From: an uncultured Actinomycetes bacterium
Lineage (GTDB): Bacteria; Actinomycetota; Actinomycetes; Nanopelagicales; Nanopelagicaceae
Length of the DNA stretch: 56,920 bases
Direction: 5' to 3'
Assembly: GCA_937876245.1 (NCBI GenBank)
Contig: CALEGP010000017.1
Coordinates: forward strand, 1 to 56,920
Shown one piece after another: positions 26,698-35,438 of this stretch. Positions within the stretch are counted from its first letter, which is position 1. The number at the start of each line of letters is the position of its first letter. The notes beneath the pieces were generated by a model. It saw only the letters and a program-made list of their open reading frames with translations. It was not told where the DNA came from and did no database searches. A program made the position numbers and the translations under genes.

Positions 26698-27922
26698 TTG
26701 CGTAACGATAGATAAGTGTCGGATTTGTGATTCCTCAGAAATTCAAGAAATTCTAGATCTTGGTATTCAACCGCTAGCAAATAATCTTAGGGAAATTGCC
26801 GATAGATCTGATGAGAAGAAATTTCCACTTGTCCTCGTAAGGTGCAAGAACTGCACATCTATTCAATTATCAGTAAATGTAAACCCAAAATTGATGTTTC
26901 AGGACTACTTATGGGTGACTGGAACAACAGAGACAGCACGTAAACACTGTGAAAATTTGGCCCAAGAAGTCATTAAGTATTCGATGAATACCGCAAGAGT
27001 CTTAGAAATTGGCAGCAACGATGGAACTCTTCTTAGGGAGTTTAGGAAATTAACGAGTGGTCAGATTCATGGTGTAGACCCAGCTAAAGAGATTTCTGAT
27101 TCAGCGAGAGCGGATGGCATAAACATTCATGCAGATTTCTTTAATTTCGATTTTGCAACCAATTTCGAGAAGAATTTTGGAAAAATTAATATTGTAATTG
27201 CGAGAAATGTCCTATCACACGTTCCGGACTTGATTAATGTGATGAATGGTATTGAAAAAATATTATCAGAAGATGGAATTTTTATTGTTGAATTCCATGA
27301 AGCATCAAGAATCTTGAATGAAATTCATTACGACTCGATTTATCATGAGCATACTTTTTATCATTCAATTAAGAGTATGACGGAAGCTCAATCCAAGGTT
27401 GGCCTGATTCCTTTTGACATAATGGAAAGTCCGATAAGTGGTGGATCATTTGTTCTAATTTCTTCCAAGTCAGCTAGAGTACCCAGCCAAAGACTACTTG
27501 GTGCGATTAAACGAGAGGAATCACTTGGGGTTTTGAGTGAGGATGCTTGGCATAATTTCGCAACATTGGCCACTAAGAATTTAGAAGAAATTAATGAATT
27601 TCTGACATTAAACTCGAATAAGAAGATCCGTGCATTTGGTGCTTCCGCGCGAAGCTCTACTTTAATGAATGCGATTGGCGAGAAGGCGAAAGGCCTTGAA
27701 GCTATTGCTGATAACAATCCCTTGAAGTGGGGCAAGCTTTCACCGGGTAATCATTTGAGGATTGATTCGCCTAAGATCGCAATCCAAAGTGACACGGAGA
27801 TAGTTTTTATCTGCCCATTCAATTTCGAAGGCGAAATTGTTAAATACCTACGTGATGACCTGAAATGGCACGGAGAAGTTTTCTTGCCTCTCCCTGGACA
27901 ACCAAGAGTTTATGCAATCTGA
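26672..27922 (+). CDS. Sugar-nucleotide C-methyltransferase (class I SAM, zinc-finger N-terminus)
   Basis: The 416-aa protein has an N-terminal zinc site CRIC...CKNC about residues 15-60, LEIGSNDGTLLREF (SAM site) near residue 110, IARNVLSHV, and EFHEASRILNEIHYDSIYHEHTFYHS holding the H-E-H active-site pattern of TylC3-type NDP-hexose 3-C-methyltransferases. The C-terminal domain (RAFGASARSSTLMNAIG) fits the family's third domain. It likely adds a methyl to a keto-sugar carbon, giving a branched-chain sugar. ATG 26672 overlaps the epimerase gene by 26 bp. It is placed among GDP-heptose genes, so the acceptor may be a GDP-keto-heptose. Confidence 0.87.
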   Translation: MAASDLNNDCVTIDKCRICDSSEIQEILDLGIQPLANNLREIADRSDEKKFPLVLVRCKNCTSIQLSVNVNPKLMFQDYLWVTGTTETARKHCENLAQEVIKYSMNTARVLEIGSNDGTLLREFRKLTSGQIHGVDPAKEISDSARADGINIHADFFNFDFATNFEKNFGKINIVIARNVLSHVPDLINVMNGIEKILSEDGIFIVEFHEASRILNEIHYDSIYHEHTFYHSIKSMTEAQSKVGLIPFDIMESPISGGSFVLISSKSARVPSQRLLGAIKREESLGVLSEDAWHNFATLATKNLEEINEFLTLNSNKKIRAFGASARSSTLMNAIGEKAKGLEAIADNNPLKWGKLSPGNHLRIDSPKIAIQSDTEIVFICPFNFEGEIVKYLRDDLKWHGEVFLPLPGQPRVYAI

Positions 27923-27932
27923 AGAGAATTAG

Positions 27933-28457
27933 ATGAATAAGATGCAGATTGATGGCTTGAAAATATATAAAGGTTCGACATTCAGCGATTCTCGGGGAAA
28001 GTTTTCTCGTGTCTTTGATTCTGATTGGTTTTCCAGTATCGGATTTACACCGATGCAAATCAATGTCTCATCTAATCCTTACCAGCACACTTTGCGAGGA
28101 ATGCATTTTCAGGTGGATGGTGAACCTGAAAATAAATTAATGACCCTCCTATCCGGTGTCGTCTTTCTCTCTTTAGTTGATCTTCGTCCAAAGGCGATAT
28201 CGTATTTAAAAGTTTTTACCAGTGAAGTTTCTGCTGAGCAAGGTGAATCAATCTATATACCTGCCGGTTGTGCTGCCGGTTGGATTTCACTGTCTAATGA
28301 TGTGCAGATACATTACGTAATGAGTTCAAGATTTGAACACAATAATTACGATGGATTTAAATTTGATGATCCTTTTTTTAGTATTCCCTGGCCGGTTAAG
28401 CCTGAAATAATCTCTGATCAAGATAGAAATTGGCCGAATTTCCAAGAACGAAGCTAA
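27933..28457 (+). CDS. RmlC-like dTDP/GDP-sugar 3(5)-epimerase family protein
   Basis: The 174-aa cupin-fold protein has F-x-D-x-R-G-K-F near residue 17, TLRGMHFQ at 53-60 with the catalytic His58, and IPAGCAAGWISLSND at 109-123. In usual RmlC proteins the last segment reads P-x-G-F-A-H-G-F; here the His is replaced by Ala115. In heptose pathways RmlC-like enzymes (MlghB/DmhB-type) epimerise GDP-4-keto-6-deoxyheptose at C3 and/or C5, which suits this operon better than dTDP-rhamnose. The missing second His may change which carbon is epimerised. Its stop overlaps the next start by 1 bp. Confidence 0.85.
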   Translation: MNKMQIDGLKIYKGSTFSDSRGKFSRVFDSDWFSSIGFTPMQINVSSNPYQHTLRGMHFQVDGEPENKLMTLLSGVVFLSLVDLRPKAISYLKVFTSEVSAEQGESIYIPAGCAAGWISLSNDVQIHYVMSSRFEHNNYDGFKFDDPFFSIPWPVKPEIISDQDRNWPNFQERS

Positions 28458-29314
28458 TGAAGACTCTAATAACTGGGTCATCAGGATTTATCGGTAGAGC
28501 CCTATTGAAACAGAATTTAACAGGTGACTTACATGTAACTTCTAGAGTTTCTACATCCTTGCCAGTTGGGATTACAGGCCATTTTGGGGACCTAAGCGAT
28601 CAAGAATTCTTAAAATATCTTGCGGAACAAGAATTTGAACAAGTCATCCATTTGGCTTGGGAAGGATTACCAAATCTTTCAGAAGAAAATAATTTAAGAA
28701 ACCTAGAGATTTCCAAAAAAATCCTTGAAATCTTGGCTTCCTCGGGGGTCGAAGATTTTCAAATCGCTGGTTCTTGCCTTGAATATGGTGATAAAACTGG
28801 CCAAGTCAATGAGGAAGTAATTGGCGAGAATCTTTCAGATTTTGCAGATACCAAGATAAAATTGCTCGAATTTGTTGCTGGCCTCGGAGTCGCTTATAAA
28901 TGGCATCGAATCTTTTACTCCTATGGACCTTTTCAGCACGATAATTCCCTCTTATCATCGGCATTCTTAAGCGCCAAGAACGGCGTTTCTCTTAAGCTCT
29001 CTAATCCAAATATATCAAGGGATTTTGTTTATGTTGATGATGTAGCAAAAGCTATGTCACAGTTAATTGAAACTCCCGGAGTAAGTGGAATCTTCAACAT
29101 TGGAAGTGGTAAAGGTACCCTAGTCAAAGATCTAGTCGATGCTTTAAATTCTAAAATGGGCTTGGAAATTCAGGATCAAGTAGTTGAAGAGAATTCTGCC
29201 TTGACTGCTGATATCAAGAAAATTACCGAAACTTGCGGCTGGACTCCTGACGTTTCAATTGAGCAAGGTGTCAAGAAATTTGTTGATTGGAAAGATTTTG
29301 GTACTAGAGAGTGA
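28457..29314 (+). CDS. Extended SDR reductase/epimerase-like protein with Phe in place of catalytic Tyr
   Basis: The 285-aa protein starts MKTLITGSSGFIGRALL, has VIHLAWEGLPN, IAGSCLEYGD and RDFVYVDDVAKAM, so it is an NDP-sugar SDR. At the Y-x-x-x-K position the sequence reads F-A-D-T-K (Phe129, Lys133), so the usual catalytic Tyr is lost. It could be a reductase with altered chemistry, a structural partner or an inactive enzyme. The TAATG start at 28457 is used; upstream in-frame starts lie in rmlC-like sequence. It ends overlapping the GTG start of the fused HddC-GmhB gene. Confidence 0.83.
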   Translation: MKTLITGSSGFIGRALLKQNLTGDLHVTSRVSTSLPVGITGHFGDLSDQEFLKYLAEQEFEQVIHLAWEGLPNLSEENNLRNLEISKKILEILASSGVEDFQIAGSCLEYGDKTGQVNEEVIGENLSDFADTKIKLLEFVAGLGVAYKWHRIFYSYGPFQHDNSLLSSAFLSAKNGVSLKLSNPNISRDFVYVDDVAKAMSQLIETPGVSGIFNIGSGKGTLVKDLVDALNSKMGLEIQDQVVEENSALTADIKKITETCGWTPDVSIEQGVKKFVDWKDFGTRE

Positions 29315-30486
29315 AAGCAGTTATTTTAGCTGGGGGACGTGGGGAACGGATTCGTCCAATTACAAACACTCTACCAAAACCACTTATCCCAATTAAGGGG
29401 AAACCAATAATTGCCCATCAACTGGAACAGCTTGAAAGAATTGGGGTTAAGGAAGTTATAGTTTTAACCGGTTATTTAGCATCTAGCATAAAATCATACT
29501 GTGATAAATTTGTCAGTAGTTTGAAAATAACCTGCATCGAGAGTGATCCGGTTGATTCACCAGCCCAGAGGTTGCTTTATAGCCGGAGCAAAATTGGAGA
29601 TGACTTCTTACTCATTTATTGCGACAACTATATTTTGGCTGATGCCGATATAAATGCCGTCTTGCAGAGTGAATCTGGACTTACATTCCTCATCGAACCA
29701 AGAGCTGAGGGAAATATTTCAATCAATAAATATGGCTTGTCTAAATACGATGCAGGAAAAAGAAAGCCGGAGAACAAATATGTAGAGCTTGGAAATATAA
29801 GAATTCAATCAAGTAAATTCATGGAGATTCTGCATGAAACCCAAGACCTGCCTCTTGCTCTTCAGAGATTTAGCCTAGAACAAGATTGCGCAGCAGTAGA
29901 TATAACTGCTGGATTTTGGAGCGTTTCAAATCTTGATCGATATCTGAAGTTAATTAAAGATAGGAAAATTATTCTGCTGGATCGTGATGGTGTTTTACTA
30001 GAGAAAATGCCAAGACGAGAATATGTCAAAAATTTTGAGGATTACCGTCCGATGAAAGAGAACTGGAATGGGTTGAGGATTTTAGGCGAGTCCAGCGTCG
30101 ATTTTGTAATTGCGACAAATCAACCAGGGATTGCTACGGGAGAAGTCTCTGAAACTTTCCTGTTGAGACTCCATCAAAGATTGGTGTCTGAAATGTTGAA
30201 TCTTGGGATAAACATTCTTGCGGTATATGTGTGCAAACATCACTGGAACGATAATTGTGACTGCCGAAAACCTGAGCCGGGAATGTTATTGAATGCGATT
30301 TCTGATTTTGGTATTGATAAGGATCAGACTCTCTATATTGGGGACGACGATAGGGATCTATTGGCGGCAAAAGCAGCCAACATAGAAGGCTTATTGATTG
30401 GTAATGATCATTCAGGAAATTTCCAATATCCGAATACTGAAAGTGCCTTGAAGTCCATACTGGCCGCGATTGGGGCAGTAGAGTAA
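29311..30486 (+). CDS. Fused HddC-GmhB: heptose-1-phosphate guanylyltransferase plus heptose-bisphosphate phosphatase
   Basis: Residues 1-220 are a nucleotidyltransferase (AVILAGGRGERIRPITNTLPKPL and L-I-Y-C-D-N-Y). Residues 225-391 are a HAD phosphatase of the GmhB type, with LLDRDGVLLEK, ATNQPGIATGE, the zinc-site pattern CKHHWNDNCDCRKPEPG and IGDDDRDLLAA. GmhB removes the 7-phosphate of heptose 1,7-bisphosphate; HddC then makes GDP-heptose. The two consecutive steps are joined in one protein. The GTG start overlaps the previous stop by 4 bp. GmhA and HddA homologues in the same operon support the pathway call. Confidence 0.9.
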   Translation: MKAVILAGGRGERIRPITNTLPKPLIPIKGKPIIAHQLEQLERIGVKEVIVLTGYLASSIKSYCDKFVSSLKITCIESDPVDSPAQRLLYSRSKIGDDFLLIYCDNYILADADINAVLQSESGLTFLIEPRAEGNISINKYGLSKYDAGKRKPENKYVELGNIRIQSSKFMEILHETQDLPLALQRFSLEQDCAAVDITAGFWSVSNLDRYLKLIKDRKIILLDRDGVLLEKMPRREYVKNFEDYRPMKENWNGLRILGESSVDFVIATNQPGIATGEVSETFLLRLHQRLVSEMLNLGINILAVYVCKHHWNDNCDCRKPEPGMLLNAISDFGIDKDQTLYIGDDDRDLLAAKAANIEGLLIGNDHSGNFQYPNTESALKSILAAIGAVE

Positions 30487-30490
30487 CCAG

Positions 30491-31483
30491 GTGGAATTTC
30501 AAAGCGTCTTGAGCATGGCACCACTCCGTATCAGTTTTCTCGGTGGTGGATCGGATATTCCATCTTTTTATGAAAAGAGCCCTGGGTGCGTTGTTTCTGC
30601 TGCGATTGATAAATATGTCTATGTCCACATTAAGAGGCATGACCCACTTTTCCAAGAGCGTTACAGAGTTTCATATTCAGAAGTCGAGCACACCAAGAAT
30701 CGCGATGAGATAAAGAACTTGATTGTGCGTGCATGTCTCGAATTATTAAATATGGATGAACCCTTACAAATTTCAACATCTGCTGACTTGCCGGCAAATT
30801 CAGGACTTGGATCATCAAGCAGCTTTGCTGTCGCATTGCTTAACGGATTACATGCCATACGCGGTGAAGAAGTCAGTCCTGTGCAGATTGCTGAGGAAGC
30901 ATGCCAGGCCGAAATTGGAATTCTTAAATCTCCTATTGGCAAGCAAGATCAATATGCCGCAGCTTTTGGTGGAATGAATTATTTCGAATTCCGTGAAAAT
31001 GGATCTGTAAAAATTGAGCCTATGTATCTTTCTAGGACCGATACAGGTAGATTCTTAGAGAAGTCACTTCTTATTTGGACAGGACAGAGCAGAAAAGCAG
31101 ATGTGATACTTGAGGACCAAGCCTCGAGAGCGGAATCTAATTTCGACCAGTTATTGCAGATTACCGAATTGGCAAAGAGTTTCAAAAGATTATTGTTAGC
31201 TTCAAATCTAGACTGGACCGAACTTGGTTCATTGATTTCTCAAGGTTGGAAACTAAAGCAGTCCTTTAGTGAAAAAATTTCAACTGATGAGGTCCGCGCT
31301 ATAACTACCCGACTTGATGATTTGAATTGCTATGGATACAAACTTTTAGGTGCTGGTGGTGGTGGCTTTATTTTCGCTATTTTTGATGAAATTAATGAAC
31401 AGAAATTGGAAAGTTTAAATAATTGGCGAACCTTTAGGCCCTCCCTTGATCACGCAGGTGCGCGAATTGTTTCGGTGAATTAA
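30491..31483 (+). CDS. hddA: HddA-like D-glycero-alpha-D-manno-heptose-7-phosphate kinase (GHMP family)
   Basis: The 330-aa protein has PLRISFLGGGSDIPSFY near residue 11, ADLPANSGLGSSSSFAVAL near residue 97 (GHMP ATP loop) and LLGAGGGGFIFAIF near residue 279. These are the motifs of HddA-type kinases, which phosphorylate C1 of heptose 7-phosphate for the GDP branch. It lies 4 bp after the HddC-GmhB gene. The start is GTG 30491; ATG 30515, closer to the family's usual start, is possible. Confidence 0.9.
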   Translation: MEFQSVLSMAPLRISFLGGGSDIPSFYEKSPGCVVSAAIDKYVYVHIKRHDPLFQERYRVSYSEVEHTKNRDEIKNLIVRACLELLNMDEPLQISTSADLPANSGLGSSSSFAVALLNGLHAIRGEEVSPVQIAEEACQAEIGILKSPIGKQDQYAAAFGGMNYFEFRENGSVKIEPMYLSRTDTGRFLEKSLLIWTGQSRKADVILEDQASRAESNFDQLLQITELAKSFKRLLLASNLDWTELGSLISQGWKLKQSFSEKISTDEVRAITTRLDDLNCYGYKLLGAGGGGFIFAIFDEINEQKLESLNNWRTFRPSLDHAGARIVSVN

Positions 31484-31485
31484 AT

Positions 31486-32394
31486 ATGAATAGCCAAAAG
31501 CAAACTTTAGTAATAACTGGTTCATCCGGTTTCATCGGAGAAAAGCTCGCTATCAGGGCTATCGCTGAAGGATTCGATGTAATTGGTATTGATATTAAGA
31601 AAAGCATGAATCTGGATTGCAAACAACTAGAAATAGATCTAGCAAGTCAGGATTTTTACCACAAAATTCCAGCAGGATCTACAATTATCCATTTGGCGTC
31701 TCTCTCTACCGATTCACTGTGCAGAGAAAATCCTATTTTGGCAATTGATGCAAATCTTCGAGCAACCTCACTGGTGCTCGAGAACGCAAAGAAATCAAGC
31801 GCAGCGCACTTTCTATTTGCATCTTCAGAATGGGTTTATCCAGAGCGCCCAGAAGTTACTGAACAAAGAGAGAGTGATCGCTTGGATTTAGCTGACCTTA
31901 ACTCTCTCTATGCTATGACTAAATTATTTGGTGAATCCTTAATTCGATCTGCATCTTTAGTTCCCTACACAATTCTTAGATTCGGAATAGTTTATGGTCC
32001 ACGAAAAGTTCCTGGCTCTTCTGCTGAAAGCATCGCGCTAAAAGTTTATGCCGGAGAAGAGATAAGTGTTGGGTCTAAAGAAACGGCTCGCCGTTTCATT
32101 TTCATTGATGATCTAATTGCTGGAATATTGCAATCGGCTTCAAAAGGTCCTGATTTACTTAACACCAAAATATTGAATCTGGCTGGCTCTGAATTGGTGT
32201 CTTTAGACCAGATTGTTTCTGCTGCCAATGAAATACTTGGAAAGTCTTCGGTAATAATTGATGGTGGGAAAATCGCAAGTATAAGAAACCCTCTAATCGA
32301 TGAGACCTCAACAATTTTAGAATGGAGTCCTAAGATAAACATTCGAAAGGGTTTAGAGAGTTGCCTAAAAGTGATGAGTGCCAACAATGTATAA
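31486..32394 (+). CDS. NAD-dependent epimerase/reductase (extended SDR)
   Basis: This 302-aa SDR has LVITGSSGFIGEKLA, IIHLASLSTDS, FASSEWVYPE, YAMTKLFGESL (Y-x-x-x-K) and LRFGIVYGPRKVPGSS. It starts 2 bp after hddA and ends 8 bp before the CmcI-like gene. In a GDP-heptose operon it may be the C4 reductase that finishes a 6-deoxy-heptose, or a C2/C4 epimerase. Three SDRs in this operon cannot be told apart by sequence alone. Confidence 0.83.
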   Translation: MNSQKQTLVITGSSGFIGEKLAIRAIAEGFDVIGIDIKKSMNLDCKQLEIDLASQDFYHKIPAGSTIIHLASLSTDSLCRENPILAIDANLRATSLVLENAKKSSAAHFLFASSEWVYPERPEVTEQRESDRLDLADLNSLYAMTKLFGESLIRSASLVPYTILRFGIVYGPRKVPGSSAESIALKVYAGEEISVGSKETARRFIFIDDLIAGILQSASKGPDLLNTKILNLAGSELVSLDQIVSAANEILGKSSVIIDGGKIASIRNPLIDETSTILEWSPKINIRKGLESCLKVMSANNV

Positions 32395-32402
32395 GGGAAA
32401 AT

Positions 32403-33137
32403 ATGAATAAGCCATGGGATGAAGCATTTGAAGTTTGGCGAAATAGTTTCTTAGACATACAGGCAAAAGATAAGGATTTCAGCAATTTGTCTAAGGCTTG
32501 GATGCAGAAGGCTGTAGATAACAAGTTTAGTTATCAGTTCGATTGGATGGGCGTACCAATTATTCAGATGCCTGGTGACCTTGTGATGTTCCAAGAAATA
32601 GTTTGGAAAACGCGTCCTGACTTAATAATTGAAACTGGAATTGCCCGCGGTGGGTCGCTTATTTTTTGGGCCTCCATGCAGAAACTTTGTGGAATAGATG
32701 GAAAAGTATTGGGGGTGGATATTGATATTCGAGATCACGCTAAGAAAGCAATTTCTGGATCTCAATTCAGCCAACAGATAGAACTATTACAAGGAAGTTC
32801 TACAGACCTTGAAGTTTTTGAAAAAGTGAAAAAATTTGCATCACCATTTAAGAAAATCATGATTGCACTAGATTCAAACCATACGCATGACCATGTTCTA
32901 GATGAATTGAGACTTTACGCTGATCTTGTTTCACCCGGATGCATGCTTTTAGTCCTAGATACAGTCATTGATGATTTGGATGTTGATCCAGAAAGACCAT
33001 GGGGACCAGGAGCAAGCCCGAAATCAGCCGTTATCGAATACATGAAATCTAGACCGCATCAGTTCCAAAATCTGGAGGATTTTGAAAAAAGAGCAGTTTT
33101 TTCTGTTGCTCCAACTGGATTCTGGATGAAAATCTAG
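32403..33137 (+). CDS. CmcI-like methyltransferase (cephalosporin hydroxylase family)
   Basis: The 244-aa protein has PDLIIETGIARGGSLIFWAS near residue 75 (SAM-binding), KVLGVDIDIR, IMIALDSNHTHDHVLDEL and LVLDTVIDDL. CmcI-family proteins in glycan clusters act as sugar O-methyltransferases, for example on rhamnose or heptose. I used ATG 32403, preceded by AAGGGAA; the in-frame ATG at 32361 lies within the preceding SDR gene. It is the last plus-strand gene of the heptose operon and converges with the GMD-like gene. Confidence 0.87.
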   Translation: MNKPWDEAFEVWRNSFLDIQAKDKDFSNLSKAWMQKAVDNKFSYQFDWMGVPIIQMPGDLVMFQEIVWKTRPDLIIETGIARGGSLIFWASMQKLCGIDGKVLGVDIDIRDHAKKAISGSQFSQQIELLQGSSTDLEVFEKVKKFASPFKKIMIALDSNHTHDHVLDELRLYADLVSPGCMLLVLDTVIDDLDVDPERPWGPGASPKSAVIEYMKSRPHQFQNLEDFEKRAVFSVAPTGFWMKI

Positions 33138-33223
33138 TTCTCAAAACATTACAATCAATCTTCCCTGTAAGAATCGTAAATTTTTCTGGAATTTGTAGTC
33201 CCTACGGAATTACGCGTTTTAGA

Positions 33224-33238
33224 CCGAAATTCATTCGG
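33224..33238. terminator. Weak bidirectional hairpin between convergent genes
   Basis: CCGAA and TTCGG form a 5-bp stem with a 5-base loop, followed by CATTTTA. It lies in the 116-bp gap between the CmcI-like and GMD-like genes, where terminators are expected for both directions. The stem is short, so the call is tentative. Confidence 0.3.
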
Positions 33239-33253
33239 CATTTTAGGTTAGAG

Positions 33254-34216
33254 TTAATATTTTCGGTGCACTCCTTCGTGTTTAATCATAATTGCAATCA
33301 TTTCTGTAAAAGAAGTAATCGGCTTCCAACCAATAAGATTGTTGATTTTATTAGTGTTCCCAACAAGTCCAATCGTGTCATTTTTTCGGATAAGATCCTG
33401 GTCTATGGTAATAAAGGGTTGATAATTCCCGAGCCCTACCATTGTAAATGCTATCTGGCAGATTTCGCGCAATGAATGTAATTCTCCGGTTGCTACTACA
33501 AAATCATCAGGTATACCGTTTTTCATAATCATCAACATCGCTTTTACATAGTCGCCTGCATAACCCCAATCTCGAAGTGAGTCAATATTTCCAAGTGATA
33601 AGTAATCCCTTTTTCCCGAAGCTATTTCGAACGCTCCCAGAGTTATCTTGCGGGAGGCAAAAGTTGGTTTTCTTCGATGCGATTCATGATTAAAGAGAAT
33701 TGCCGTATAGACGGGAATTTCATATTCTTCACGAAATCTAATTGCGCTCTTATGTGCTTGATATTTGTGCAGCGCATATGGAGATTGTGGATTGAATTCC
33801 GAATTCTCGTGCAATGGTCCTTGTGGATTTGGTCCGAACATTTCCGAACTTGATGCTTGAAAGAATTTTATTGGACGCTTGTTCTTATCTTGTCGTTCTC
33901 TTAGTATTTGCAAGACTATTTCAACAAAACGATAATTAATTTGTTCTGATAGGTCTGGAAAGTCGAAAGAACTTTTCACGGAACTAAAAGAAGCAAGGTT
34001 ATATATGAAATCAGGATCATACTTATCGATAGTGTGTTCAATCAAGTCTCTATCTAACAAATCTCCGGAAATATATGTTACGCCGTTGATGCCATTTGGG
34101 GTCTGGGTTTCTGAGCCGTTTCTTACGAATCCGTAGACATCGTCCCCCTTAAGTAAGAGTTCCTCTGATAAAAACATTCCATCTTGACCAAGCGCACCAA
34201 ATATTAATGATTTCAT
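33254..34216 (-). CDS. GMD-like GDP-sugar 4,6-dehydratase (possibly GDP-heptose specific)
   Basis: The 320-aa SDR has LIFGALGQDGMFLSEELL, FFQASSSEMFG, SPYALHKYQAH (Y-x-x-x-K), LFNHESHRRKPTFASRKI and SLGNIDSLRDWGYAGDYV, so it belongs to the GDP-mannose 4,6-dehydratase group. In the two other GMD copies of this window the loop reads [13 protein letters not shown]; here it is N-H-E-S-H-R-R-K-P-T-F-A-S. That divergence, and the place next to GDP-heptose genes, suggests GDP-manno-heptose as substrate (DmhA-like). ATG 34216 was chosen as start. Confidence 0.86.
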   Translation of the reverse strand: MKSLIFGALGQDGMFLSEELLLKGDDVYGFVRNGSETQTPNGINGVTYISGDLLDRDLIEHTIDKYDPDFIYNLASFSSVKSSFDFPDLSEQINYRFVEIVLQILRERQDKNKRPIKFFQASSSEMFGPNPQGPLHENSEFNPQSPYALHKYQAHKSAIRFREEYEIPVYTAILFNHESHRRKPTFASRKITLGAFEIASGKRDYLSLGNIDSLRDWGYAGDYVKAMLMIMKNGIPDDFVVATGELHSLREICQIAFTMVGLGNYQPFITIDQDLIRKNDTIGLVGNTNKINNLIGWKPITSFTEMIAIMIKHEGVHRKY

Positions 34217-34252
34217 AAATACCAATTTTCTAGGAACGAAAAGTGATTCCTT

Positions 34253-35386
34253 TCACCAACAAAATAGTTTGTTGTATACATCCGCTGTATCTGCACTCGT
34301 TTTCTGCCAAGTATATCTTGATGTATTTATGAAACCGAATTGCTTCATTTTCTCCAGTAAAGCTATATCACTTAATGAATCTTCCATAACTGCCCGCATG
34401 TCATCAACGCTCGTGGCATCAAAGTAAATTGCTCCGTCATTGCAAATTTCCGGAATGCTGCCTTTGTCGCTTGCCAATACGGGACAACCATAATTCATAG
34501 CTTCAAGCGGTGGGAGACCGAAGCCTTCATATAGCGAGGGATAAATAAACGCGGCCGCCGTTGAATACAATTTGATAAGTTTGTCATCACCCCCATCAAC
34601 TTGTAAGACTCTATTCTCAATTCGAAGTTTTCTGATTAAATCAATTTCGGTTTCGTCAAAATGACTCCCGCCAAATGCAATTATGTTGTACTTACTCTTA
34701 AGTAAATCCGATTGCGCAAAGGCGGTGAGGAAATTGTTGAAATTCTTATACCCAGATCGTTTTCCAACATATAAGAGAAATTGATTGTTTTCATCTTTCT
34801 TAATTACCATCTCCCCTGACTCTCGAAGTTCAGAACCAAGATAGACAACTGAAATCTTAGCCTCAGGGATTCGGTAGAATTCCATTAGGTCAGACTTGGT
34901 TGTATTTGAAATACAAATTATGTGATCAGCAGATTTAATTGCTTTCTTCTTAAGGTTAGCACGTGGCCGAGTAAATTTCTTCTCTGGATATTTTTCACTT
35001 ATTAAATCAAATACCGTAATAACAGTTTTAAATCCAGCTTTTTTCCAGGAACTAAAACTTGTATCACTAAAATAAGTTGCGTGATAAATTGATTCTTGGT
35101 TTGTCTTACTAATTCTATTTTTTGCTATTCGAATCAGTTCGGAAGATTTCATTTGAATACTTTGAATTCTGCAGACTTCAGGAAGTAATTCAATATAGTG
35201 ATTGTTATTTGGAGGAATGAATGCATGAGTATTCTTATTTATTGCTGCGATGCCACTAATCAATTCACCGTAGTACCTGGAAATACCACCATGATTCTGT
35301 AAAGGCCATATTTCAGGACCGAAGAACACATTAAGATTATTTTTTGATTGATCCAATGCAATATCCAGATACTCTGAGTTTTTCAT
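34253..35386 (-). CDS. Family 4 glycosyltransferase
   Basis: The 377-aa GT-B protein has WPLQNHGGISRYYGEL near its start, HIICISNTTKSDL, LLYVGKRSGYKN and PSLYEGFGLPPLEAMNYGCPV, in which the E-x7-E pattern (Glu of E-G-F-G and L-E) is the GT4 active-site signature. I chose ATG 35386; the longer open frame to 35596 would overlap the galE gene on the other strand. It diverges from galE with a gap of about 50 bp. Retaining transfer of mannose, glucose or a related sugar is expected; the donor is unknown. Confidence 0.88.
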   Translation of the reverse strand: MKNSEYLDIALDQSKNNLNVFFGPEIWPLQNHGGISRYYGELISGIAAINKNTHAFIPPNNNHYIELLPEVCRIQSIQMKSSELIRIAKNRISKTNQESIYHATYFSDTSFSSWKKAGFKTVITVFDLISEKYPEKKFTRPRANLKKKAIKSADHIICISNTTKSDLMEFYRIPEAKISVVYLGSELRESGEMVIKKDENNQFLLYVGKRSGYKNFNNFLTAFAQSDLLKSKYNIIAFGGSHFDETEIDLIRKLRIENRVLQVDGGDDKLIKLYSTAAAFIYPSLYEGFGLPPLEAMNYGCPVLASDKGSIPEICNDGAIYFDATSVDDMRAVMEDSLSDIALLEKMKQFGFINTSRYTWQKTSADTADVYNKLFCW

Positions 35387-35438
35387 GGCAGATATAGCAT
35401 AAACTAATGTTGTGGCAAACCAAAGCGAAGGACAGATA

